From positions 188,903,794 through 188,967,793 of the forward strand of contig CP136064.1 of NCBI GenBank assembly GCA_032622095.1: a stretch of DNA of 64,000 bases. The letters are read 5' to 3'. The notes under the pieces were generated by a model. The model ran no database searches. It saw only the letters and a list, made by a program, of their open reading frames with translations, and had not been told where the DNA came from. Position numbers and translations under genes: made by a program. This stretch comes from Siphonodentalium dalli. Taxonomy: Eukaryota; Mollusca; Scaphopoda; Gadilida; Siphonodentaliidae. Below, in pieces: positions 36,501-46,459 of the stretch; within the stretch, counting starts at the first letter, position 1; the number at the start of each line of letters is the position of its first letter.

Positions 36501-37185
36501 TGCCCTGATCAACCCAAACACGCGAACTTGACCAATCTAGTAAGAACAGATTGAAGGGAGCCAGCTTACAGTACCGACCTGATCAATGAAATTTATCCAA
36601 AATGATAACGTTCCGTGACGCATGGAATGGAAACCAAACAACAAACGATCAGACGTGTTAAATGTCTGTCATTAGTACAAATATAAATGTCACCCAGCAC
36701 GCAATGACTTGGACACACCAGACCCATTCGGATGTATAAGTCCGCTACATAAATGCAGTTAGTTGTATATTAACTATAAATTGGCTTGTCGCGGGGGATG
36801 GTGGCTTCTGTTTATCGGATAAGAATACAGAAGATTATATAATAAATTCTGGCAGCCAATGACTACAATTACCGATGAAATTGCGGAGTCTGTCGCAAAT
36901 TGGTGCTGTAATTATTGAAATGGAGCACATGACATACACCACACACAGCTGGGCATAAAAGCAGGATGATATATTATCTAGATGGTCTCCCATGACTTCG
37001 TAAAGCTGCAGCAGTTATCAATAATCAAAACAAAATCATGGACCCCCTTATACTGGTGGATTTTGTACAACTGATGGCAATTTTAGCATAAAAAATATTC
37101 GATTTTGGTCTAAAAACAACTCATTTTACAATAAATTCTGGTTCGAAAATCAATCTGCATGTCAGAACAATTACAACCACTTTTG
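36501..37185. other. No gene recognised
   Basis: AT-rich, no credible ORF. Confidence 0.45.
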
Positions 37186-37345
37186 GGTAAAATTTGCAAC
37201 TGATGGTGTGTGAAGTGTGAAATTTCCAACTGATGGTGTGTGAAGTGTGAAATTTTCAACTGGTGATGTGTGAAATTTCCGACTGATGGTGTGTGAAGTG
37301 AGAAATTTCCAACTAATGATGTGTGAAGTGTGAAATTTCCTCAAA
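37186..37345 (+). repeat. Minisatellite, period about 30 bp
   Basis: About five units of 'tgaaatttccaactgatg' followed by 'gtgtgtgaagtg'. Shares its core with the dispersed 'ttggaaatttccaac' repeats at 5220-5660 and 59750-59930. Confidence 0.85.
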
Positions 37346-37949
37346 TTTCCAACTCTTGAAAATATAGACTAAAGTTATGGATGAGACGCTCCAAACCCCC
37401 GCATTTATATAAGGTGCATAGTTGGATAATATCAACATTTGGTGGTCATAATGGTAAATGTTTAGAAACTTTATCTTTCAAAATTTAAGCTAAATCTTCA
37501 AACGTTTGAATTTGGAGTACTTAGCTAGTACAAGTGTTGGTTTATTTTTCTGAGACTTCTTATAAACGACACTTCCCGGTTTTCAAAAGAAACCCCATTT
37601 TCTTCACCAAAGTAAAACTATTTAAATTAAAATTAGCCATATTACAATTTCAGCTTTCTATTGTTGTGATTTTCATGAGCATATCATTTTGCAGTTTCAT
37701 TTTTAGAAATATGCTTTATGTCCGAAAACATGTCACCTAATTTTGAGGTATGAATTGTCTAACAATTCCTATAGTTCAGAAAATATGTCTAGTTCACTTT
37801 ACAGTTGAGTGGATCAAGTCTTTTGAAGTATCATCTGTGAGAAAATTGGTCACCTCAGCGCCATAACAAGTCATTGGTCCACATATACTCGTAAAAGCAT
37901 ACCGACCAAAAGAATGTCCACCGAAGAGGGTTTTATAGTTCCTAGTTAA
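37346..37949. other. No gene recognised
   Basis: Only short ORFs. Confidence 0.45.
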
Positions 37950-38429
37950 AGGTACTCAATCCGATAACACTCCTCTCAATTACTATTTCAATGGCTTCGG
38001 GGGTCAAAAATATTTGATTCGAGTCGAGGAAGTCACCCATCAAAGCTCAGATTTGTTAGATATCGATTTTAGAAATCTATTATTTTTCATTATCGGGAAT
38101 ACTTTCTGGCACAGAACACAGTCAAAATTGCGTTATTATTACCACTTGATTTTAGAGTTATCCATCCTTGTCTGATTGAATAGTGTTTTGGTGTACACAT
38201 CTCGAGCAGGTTACGGAATTGACGGCAATTATTAGTACTCATCTCGAGCAAATAACAAATTTCAAAAATCAATATCTAATAACTCTGAGCTTTGTTTGAT
38301 GGGTTCCTCGACTCGAATCAAATATTGTTTACCCCCAAAGCCAAAGAAATAGTAATATAGGACCCTCTGATCTGATTGTTGTTGTTGGAATCTGTTGAGA
38401 TGGGGACCCTCTGTTCGGATTGAGTACCT
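37950..38429 (+). mobile_element. MITE family A, copy 5 (TTAA target)
   Basis: AGGTACTCAATCCGAT at the left, inverse at the right, 480 bp, TTAA at 37946-37949 and 38430-38433. Reverse orientation relative to copy 3, very similar throughout. The right TTAA is shared with the next element. Confidence 0.9.
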
Positions 38430-38433
38430 TTAA

Positions 38434-38540
38434 CCCTTTCTGTACTAAATGGATTCTCCCATTCAGTTATACAAGTATACACAGGCATAGTTTATTATTC
38501 AATTGGAGGGATGTTCAGGATTAATTATCAGACGAAAATA
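38434..38540 (+). repeat. Family E end, abutting MITE A at a shared TTAA
   Basis: 'ccctttctgtactaaatgg' followed by 'ttctcccattca' starts directly at the TTAA at 38430-38433. Related ends occur at 40163, at 40385-40415 inverted, and at 61437. Confidence 0.5.
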
Positions 38541-38652
38541 TAATATGTCCTAGAAATGGTTACTATCGAATGGTAACAAGTTATAAACTTATATCCGAAA
38601 CAACACAGCTCGGAAATGGAATACAACTAGCAAGAGTAATTATTTATTTTAA

Positions 38653-39060
38653 AGATACGGTAAGCGCTGGCGGTCGGTATTATTATTAACAGAGTCACAT
38701 CCGATAAAACCAACACAAACAGAAAGCATATTGTATTATAGAGACCTTGTTCTTATACCAATCATATCATCGCGCAAATTGCATGTTATTGCAATGTTAG
38801 CACTCTGTGTTATGTAAACACACGCCATATTATATCACTCTCCTAAAACATCGCCACGGTGTTGAGAGTTTTGCTAATCGCTCACTATTTACGTGCTGTA
38901 TATAAGCAAACGCTCGTATCACATAAAGTGTGTTTTGTGTGGATAATATGGCGTTCATACCATTATTATACTAAACTATTGGTATTCTCTTGAGGAAATT
39001 TTCTTTATTTAGTAACTGTTAATTCTAAATTATAACCTGCAATGAAGGCCATCCGCGCCT
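38653..39060 (+). mobile_element. MITE family B, copy 3 (diverged, TTAA target)
   Basis: TTAA at 38649-38652, then AGATACGGTAAGCG; the right end reads GGCCATCCGCGCCT followed by TTAG. Interior blocks such as 'caacacaaacagaaag' and 'ttatgtaaacac' match copies 1 and 2. Confidence 0.6.
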
Positions 39061-40162
39061 TTAGTTTGACTGTTTTCTTTAAAATAAGATAATTAGCTAA
39101 TTTTCAGGTAGAAAACAAATCGACACTACAGACATGGCGAGGTATAATGTGAGGTTATATTATCTAGAAAGACACTGCATTCTAATGAAAACGTGTAACA
39201 TGTGCGATGTCTTATAACACCAGTAACGGGTATGCCATAAGAGAAGTAATGTGAAGAGCAATGTGGAGACCAATGTCTATCTTATCCACATTACTGACAC
39301 GAACATATACCAACGGCTGCTGGTAGTTACCGGACCACTCTAACAGCACTGAACGTGCTTGTAACTTCCGAGTTTGAAGATTAGTATATATTTAATATGA
39401 ATATATAGTATATTAGATATGATATCAGTGTGTAAGTGTACACTTTTTTATCTACCTGCATGTGTAATAATTATGTGTAATGGTATGGTAGGGTACATTG
39501 GAATATTTGATTCATATACACGCCGTTAAATAGCGCAATAAAATACTGATTGCTTTCTCTTGAAAATAATCGACCATCAGATTTCCAGCACGCAGTGGAA
39601 TCTATTCCTGAGAGTCTTTTACAATTGCATTATCAATTTGGGACGACAACACCGTAAAATCGTCATTTGGCAATAAATGCCACATAACATGTTATGAGAA
39701 TATGTCTCCGTCTATTCATTATACAAGGTCGTAAAAGTTCCACTCCCTGGAGTGTTCTGACGGCGATAACAGTTAGACATTTATTTCTTGCATTGGTACT
39801 GTGTAGAGCTGATTTTCTCTGAGATACGGTAATTACACATTGTGTATTAAGACTGATGCACAGACGGACAGGAAACGGATCCACATGAATCAGCTGTATG
39901 CGAGAGCATAAATCTCTTGGGGCTACTGTTTGATTCCATATCTGGCAATGTTAGTGCACTATTCTATTTGAAATAGCTGTCAACGCAAAAAACTCAAAGC
40001 AGCAAAACGTGCGTCACTCATGCTTTATATCTCACATGTCCTGGTCCATATTTTGTATGACATATGTACCAAGTCTTATCGTTGTCTAAGATCAATATCA
40101 ACGAGAAAAATAGGCGCATTATATAGAATGCCATTTTTTCGACACAGAAAATCTGGATTTTA
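39061..40162. other. No gene recognised; contains a dispersed repeat
   Basis: 39750-39990 is similar to 49830-50050 ('catt.atttcttg.attggtactg', 'gtttgattccatatctggc'). No coding sequence recognised. Confidence 0.45.
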
Positions 40163-40415
40163 ATCCTATCTATACTAAATGAACTCTCCCATTCATATAT
40201 ACACTGGAATGGTCTATAATCATTTGGAGGGGTGTTTATGATAAATAAGCAGACAACAGTCAAATAAAAAGATAATAGAAGAACTGATGGATTCACATTC
40301 ATTGGTAGGAAATGTTCAGATAATAAGTTCAACAAACGACCTGTTTGTTGAACTTAAAAGCTGAACATTTCCTAAGGTAACTACTCAGGCAATGGGTATT
40401 TAGTACAGAAAGTGT
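40163..40415. mobile_element. Possible MITE family E (TTAA target)
   Basis: Ends 'tcctatctatactaaatg' and, inverted, 'tatttagtacagaaagtg', with TTAA at 40159-40162 and 40416-40419. An internal inverted repeat ('gttcaacaaacgacc' region) lies at about 40300-40375. Confidence 0.5.
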
Positions 40416-40660
40416 TAAATAGTTATAAAATAAAATGTCTTGTGAGTTGTGACACCAAATCCCCAACTTGTCACTTAAGAGTCGGATGCAAGTTTAGCCA
40501 AAATTTCCTGGTATTTCTAAATGGATTTTCTCAAAATCTGTCAGGAATTTATTTGTGAAATTTGGTAGAAGCGATTATTGTGATACAATATTTAAAATAT
40601 ATGGGGTGTGACACTATATTATGCAATTAAAATCGAACTCCACAAACTGATACAAATGAA

Positions 40661-40813
40661 GGATTAACTGTCATGTGGACTGTTTTTATGGAGATGTAAC
40701 CGCGAGGTGAGTGGTCATAACTTGTGTAAAACCCGAAGGGTTTTAAATACAAGTTATGACCACTCACCTCGCGGTTACATCTCCATAAAAACAGTCACAT
40801 GACAGTTAATCCT
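40661..40813. mobile_element. Near-perfect hairpin, arms of about 73 bp
   Basis: Left arm 40661-40733 ('aaggattaactgtcatgtg' to 'gtgtaaaaccc') returns inverted at 40740-40813 with about two small differences. Very recent or under gene conversion. No ORF. Confidence 0.85.
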
Positions 40814-41799
40814 TATATTTATATACATTTAGCGAAAAAGCCACTTTTGTAAATGTATTTAAATCGAAAAGTGTATCGTGACAAAACCAGCCCAAAATAT
40901 CCCATAGCACCCTTGGCACAAGTTAACAGGAACAATTTCTCTTTGTATTGAAACCCGATGATTTATTAAGTCAATCCTGCGCGAGTCCAAATGCGCCCAA
41001 AACATTACGCGTTCGTCTTTCCAAAACCAATGACGAGTCGATGTAATTATGAGGCCGCAGTTATGACCTGTTGCGCGTTCACCGAGAAATAATTGCAACT
41101 AGCCACGTGGGCGCCGACCAATCGGAATGCTGGATTTAGTGATAATCACACTTAGTATGTAAATATAGTGATGTGACATCCTCTGCATGCTGTGGATATT
41201 TGGTGGGAATAGAGATTACTCTTGCTCAAAGTGTTACACCTATTCTCATAAATTGTATATTCAAATAGCATCAGAAAACACGATTCTTACACAGTCATGC
41301 ATGGAATATAAGCAGTGGCACACCTTGTCAATTGTCATTTTGTTTATCGCGATTAATTCGTTACACCAGTAAAGAAGTATTTATTAATTTACAACTGCGT
41401 ATACTTCAGACGTTATAACATGACACATGAACATCATAAACACATTAGTTCGCAAAAATAAAAGACGACAATTGCGTTTTACATATAGAGATGTATCAAT
41501 CAATCTAGTGGGTTGGACTAAGATATTGAGGACACATGGCTATCATATCTCCATGAAGATACAGATGTTTTAAAGAAATGTTCAGGTGCTCTGTTCATGG
41601 TCCTATATATTGGCTAAATATCATCCGTTTAAAAGAAATGTTGCTGCGCAGGTATATCAGCCACATGTGCCCGACACAGAGCGAGATTTTGAGTTGTTTA
41701 TGTTAGTCGTTGAGTCTGTTCTAAAAATATCTGCTGTATCGGGCAGATATACCCTTGTCAGATGTCAGTATTGGAGGATCCTGAAAAGTCATGTGCTAC
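40814..41799. other. No gene recognised
   Basis: Short ORFs only. The open frame from 41586 probably enters the LINE remnant at its 3' end. Confidence 0.45.
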
Positions 41800-42055
41800 T
41801 GGCTGCATTTTCTTTTATATCAGAAAAAAACATTCTTTTTGGGATTGGTGCTCACAATAAAAACAACAAACTAAACTTTCTTATACTATCAATTCTGAAA
41901 TATTATCTGTATAAAAACTAAATTTAACCCCGACGAACTCTCTCTGAAATTACTCATTCGAGAATTTGAATTACGATATAAATCGTGTCGATATATTGCA
42001 CTGAACTCCGACGATCTGAACAATTTCCAACTCGAGTGGGGGGGGGGGGGCTAAT
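41800..42055 (+). pseudogene. LINE ORF2 C-terminus fragment
   Basis: The frame reads 'Ile-Leu-Phe-Gly-Ile-Gly' then 'Asn-Lys-Leu-Asn-Phe-Leu-Ile-Leu' and 'Lys-Tyr-Tyr-Leu-Tyr-Lys', a pattern typical of the end of L1/Tx1-group ORF2 proteins. After a frameshift near 41915 the next frame continues for about 46 codons with the expected Lys/Leu/Glu-rich tail ending at the G run. No catalytic motif remains. Clade assignment is by resemblance only. Confidence 0.6.
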
Positions 42056-42412
42056 GAAAGCCATGCAATAAACAACAGGGTACACACATAACTAACTTAG
42101 CAGGGAACATAATCATCTTGAATAGTAAATAGTCCGAGTTTACAATCTGACATTCGGCAAACCAGTCCAAAGTTCATGAACAAATTTGAGACAGAATATA
42201 ACTGGCATAAATATATATATACGTGTATACATGTACGCATACAATGTTATTAATATATCAATGTGTGTGCAAGGAGTGTGTAAGTTGTGTATGAATGTGG
42301 ACCCCCCCCCATTCCCGTCTATATATTTATGCAATCGTTGTTATCAGATATTGTTCTGTACATAACATAAATGTGTAATATAATGAAAAAATAAAATATT
42401 CAAAAAAAAAAC
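41800..42412 (+). mobile_element. LINE 3' end with poly(A) signal and tail (L1/Tx1-like)
   Basis: Coding remnant to about 42055, a 3' UTR containing a 13-base G run and a 9-base C run, then AATAAAATATTC followed by an A-rich tail at about 42401-42430. Sense orientation. 5'-truncated. Confidence 0.6.
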
Positions 42413-42929
42413 AAAGAAGAAGAAAATATATTTGAATGCACACTGTGACCACTATTTTTGAACAGGCCTTCGATACATTTCCATATCTCTTAACAAATTG
42501 TAACTTTCTTTATTGAATGGAACAGACTCAATTGTGTTATAATATATACATGAGCCATTCTAATATTCAATCCTCTGACGATTCGAGGTCTCTCAGTTTG
42601 CAAGAATATATGCATCTCTTAAATAGAATGATAAATATAATTTTAATGCTTCGTCTATGTATCTGTTTTACTAGCTCATTATGTGAATGTCCTGATTCCC
42701 ATCTCCATATAAATATGACAGTTGATAAGATATAATTGTTCATGTGACTTAATTGGGTCACCATTTGTCGAGATTGTGAAATATGAACACCAAAAACTCT
42801 TTAAAACGATATGGAGATGGCCTGGGTGACTATATATAACTTACAGATGGATATCGGCGAATAGCAATCTTATCAATGACAAGTACATATCATCTCGCCA
42901 TCCGTGACACAAACGACACAAAATGCAAT

Positions 42930-44343
42930 ATAATTCATCGTATCATTAGAGAAGAATGTGTTTGAATTTGGTGGAAATTAATGCTAAATATATTTGTATC
43001 AGCTTTGTTGCAACTGCCATCCTCATGCATGACTTTAACGGCGCCACTTTTGACATATTTAAACCACGTCCATTAGACCCATGGTTGCATGATATACTGG
43101 AGATGATTATATATGTTTGGTGGTAATCAGCAACTAAACAATTTCTTATCATAGTTATGACCCTCCCCCATCTCTCACCAAAACGGCAGCAATTTGGCGT
43201 CCTTAAATCACACGGTTATATTCCTCGTATCATGGAGAAGAATAATATATCAATTTGGTGGATATCTGAGCTAAAACAGTTTATTAAATCAATTGTTTGA
43301 TGCCCCCTGCAACGCTGACTCAAACAGCGCCATATAGCGGAGGTGATTATGTATGCGTTTGGTGGAAATCGGCGACAAACTATTTCACCATATTGTTTTT
43401 TATTTTGCCTCCATTCCCCCTTTTCTTCCCCTGACACCAACAGCATCACTTTATAAAATTTTAACCCGCACCATTATCTTCCTCGTAAAAAGTTACCACT
43501 CTTAGACCGCCTTGGTGCCATCTCGATTGTACCCCGTGGAATTATATATAGAACACAGACAGACAGAAAGACAGACAGCATGATTTGATTCCTCGTATCA
43601 TTTGAGAAGAACGTGTATGAATTTGATGGTAGTTGGTACTAAAACTATTTTTTATCAGTTTTGGTGACCCTCCCGTCCCTATTTCGGACTCAAGCGGCGC
43701 CACTTTTGTCACCATTAAACCACACACTTAGACTCATTATGGAGATGCATATATATAAAATTGGTGAAAATTGGCGAGTATACCAATTCGTATCAAAATT
43801 AAGGTCCCCATATCTCTCACCTAAAGGGCACCAATTTGGTGTATCTAAACCACACGATTAGATTCCTCGTATCACGGAGAAGAATATGTATCAATCTGGT
43901 GGAAATCGGCGCTAAACATATTGTTATCATTTTTGGTGTCCCTCTCACCTCCATGCACCACTGACACGAATGGCCCAACTTGTGACATCCTTAGATCACA
44001 CAATTAAACACCTGATATCGTGGAGATGATTATTCATAAGTTTGGTGCCAATCGGCGACTAAATATTTTTTTATCAAATTTGGTGATCACCCTCCCCTCC
44101 CCATCTCTCACCCAAACAGCACCAATATGGTGTCTTTAAATCACACGCTTAGATTCCTCTTATCATGGATAAGAACGTGTATCAATTTGGTGGAAATTGG
44201 CGCTGAAAATATTGTGTATCAATTTGTGTGCCCCTCTCCCTTTCAGTGGATCCCTGACTCGAATGAGGCCACTTTTGACATATTTAAGCCACACCATTAG
44301 ACTCCTCATACCATGGAGATGATTTTGTATAAGTGTGGTGGCA
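42930..44343 (+). repeat. Degenerate satellite, units of about 140-155 bp in alternating types
   Basis: The phrases 'atcatggagaagaa..tgtatcaatttggtggaaatcggcgctaaa' and 'atggagatgattat.tataagtttggtggcaatcggcgactaaa' alternate through the region, joined by 'ccctcc.ctcccc' and 'aaaccacacgattagattcctcgtatc' linkers. The array is interrupted by the Ty3/gypsy insertion and resumes at 49238. Confidence 0.8.
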
Positions 44344-44348
44344 ATCGG
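44344..44348 (+). repeat. Target-site duplication, left (ATCGG)
   Basis: Same five bases follow the right LTR at 49233-49237. Confidence 0.85.
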
Positions 44349-44490
44349 TGTTATGTTTAGAACTATCCGGGATCGATAAACTTAACAACCGCTCGTTACA
44401 ACGATAGATTTAATTAATGATAAACATAAAGTTTGTCGCGCCAATAAACCAGGTGGGTACAATATAAAGCGTTAATCTCATAGTCCAACA
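44349..44490 (-). repeat. 3' LTR (142 bp)
   Basis: Differs from the other LTR by two substitutions, a 1 bp indel and an 11 bp indel near 44455. Short LTRs are usual in this lineage. Confidence 0.95.
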
Positions 44491-44504
44491 TCTCCTTCTC
44501 CCAC
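44491..44504 (-). promoter_or_regulatory. Polypurine tract
   Basis: On the minus strand GTGGGAGAAGGAGA abuts the 3' LTR directly, as expected for the plus-strand primer of reverse transcription. Confidence 0.85.
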
Positions 44505-44625
44505 TGTCGAAGTCCTAAGTCTCCTTTCCCAACTGTACATCCACTCTTCCCCCTTCCGAAATTAAAGTGTCAATTGCAGCTTATACTTGTGCAATGAGTA
44601 TAACGAAAAGTAATACATGTGAGTC

Positions 44626-45588
44626 TTATTTGACATGTATACAAATCACATTTCTTCGATGAGCCGTCTTGGAGGGCGAACTTCGCGTACGCTGCGACGA
44701 GGTTGAACGACATTTGGGAGTGTTGAAGTTGTCTCGATCAACCCGCCTTGTCCGGTCATAGGAGGTGGCAAAACGGATAACGCTTTCGTAAGAAACGGCG
44801 ATTTCGTCTCCATATCGGCCTGACGGTAATGTCACCAAATAGTCCCTATTTGTCCCGACTTCAATGACAGTGCCATAGGTATCCCATCTTTTAGACACAT
44901 GCGACTGCACTGCTACTTTCGAGCCAGTGTGTAAAGGTGGCAAACTCTTAGCGGATGCATTATATCGTATCTCGAGCTTGTCCAGCGTTTCTTGTTGGCG
45001 GCTATCTGCAGTCTTGATGGCGATCTGCCATTCTGGTGCGAAAGCTCGTTTATGTGCCGGAAGAGTATCTCTAACGGGACACCCAAATACCACCTGAGCT
45101 GGGGAACGTCCATTAGCTTTAGGTGTATTGCGCCACTGCAGTAGGCCTTTTGTCCATTTATCCATATCGAGTTTTCTGTCGCGTTCTGAATAACATGCAC
45201 TAAGTAGACTTTTCATGGCTTTCACGCTGGCCTCTGCATGGGAGTTAGATTGGGGGTATCGCGGAGACGATGTGATGTGCTTTATCCCCCAATCATTCAG
45301 AAAATTCTCGAATTTATGCGAGGTGTACTGAGGTCCATTGTCAGAATACAGAGTCGTCGGGACAGCGGTGTCCATGAATGCTCTTCTGAACGAGTCAATG
45401 AGAGCGCCAGTTGTCGTGTCCTTCCCAAGCGAAAATATCGACGGCCAACCTGATTTCACATCAGTGATCACAAGGTACATGCACCCATTAGTAGTGAACA
45501 AATCTGAACATATGTGTTCAAATACACGAGTAGGGTCTGTGTGCATCTTGAGTGGTTCCTGACAATGCGAAGGTATATTTTCTTGCAC
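44626..45588 (-). pseudogene. Integrase (core and C-terminal part of pol)
   Basis: A 320-codon open frame. Inserts the cDNA copy into the genome. The catalytic core is complete: Asp29 (Cys-Ser-Asp-Leu-Phe), Asp83 (Tyr-Ser-Asp-Asn-Gly-Pro-Gln) and Glu119 (His-Ala-Glu-Ala-Ser), the last two 35 residues apart (DD35E). Residues 240-290 contain a small Lys/Trp/Gly-rich module followed by a basic, Ser/Arg-rich tail. The frame starts at a GTG only because a frameshift near 45585 cuts it off from the N-terminal zinc-binding part. The core itself looks undamaged. Confidence 0.92.
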
Positions 45589-46400
45589 ACGCTGAACACG
45601 AACGCACAGTTTTCTCTATATCATTATCTATTCGCGGGCCAGTATACAATTAGACGCGCACGCCGTTTTGTGCGCTCTATTCCTTGGTGGCTATCGGTGC
45701 AAGTTTTCAAGAATCCTTTTTCTCATGTTTGTGGGAATTATCAAACGACAACCGTAAACTATAAATCCCTGATCAACTGACAAACGGTCACGCACGTTCC
45801 GGTATGATCGGATAATCAGCGGCAAATCCGATTTGGCATTCGGAAATCCATTTTCAATAACAGTATAGAGTTTGTTATATTCCTCATCATTTTGGGAAAC
45901 CTCTTTCACCTGCTGCAACTTCAAATCATCACAAATATTGTCCAATCGAGTAGAACTCTTCAATGCACTCATGTGGTAATCGACCCTTTGTTCCAAAATT
46001 TGATCGCTTTTGTCTAGGTCAGCTGTAGGATTGCGCGACATAGCATCGGCAGCTTTGTGTTTCTCGCCTGGCGACCATATGGATGTGAAGTTGTATCGCA
46101 TCAACTTCATGCGTAATCGTTGGAGCCGCGGATTTTCGATGTCTACTAAACTGTAGCTGTTCATTATCGGGATTAATGGTCGGTGGTCGGTCACAATGTC
46201 AAAGTGTTGCAATCCTTCAAGAAAAATCCGACATTTATTAACGGCCCAAACAGCAGATAAAAATTCCAATTCGATCATCGCGTATCTTGATTCAGCAGCT
46301 GATAAAAATCGGGACCCTGCTTGGATCATGTGCCATAGTTTCGTTGTTTGATCCTGTTGGAACAACACAAAGCCTAAGCCATTCAATCGACTGGCATCTA
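45589..46400 (-). pseudogene. RNase H and N-terminal integrase zinc-binding region
   Basis: The open frame 45691-46386 begins within RNase H. It shows Glu39 in 'Met-Ile-Glu-Leu-Glu', Asp67 in 'Val-Thr-Asp-His-Arg-Pro-Leu' and Asp114 in 'Ala-Ala-Asp-Ala-Met-Ser-Arg', matching Ty3/gypsy RNase H; the first catalytic Asp lies just upstream of the frame start. RNase H removes the RNA template during reverse transcription. The end of the frame enters the integrase His-His-Cys-Cys domain, which is broken by apparent frameshifts near 45692, 45632 and 45585. I describe these breaks only by position. Confidence 0.9.
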
Positions 46401-46459
46401 CATGCAGAGATGTAGGTTTCTTTGGGTCGTAAAATGATAGGACTGGTGCAGTTGATGTT

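Noticed and set aside
36222-36554. CRISPR-like spaced repeat, and a Tyr/Ile-rich ORF
   Set aside because: Units are contiguous and degenerate with no unique spacers, in eukaryotic DNA: a minisatellite.
41586-41799. Upstream half of the 111-codon ORF as part of the LINE protein
   Set aside because: Only the end from about 41800 looks LINE-like; the earlier part shows no convincing match in this frame.
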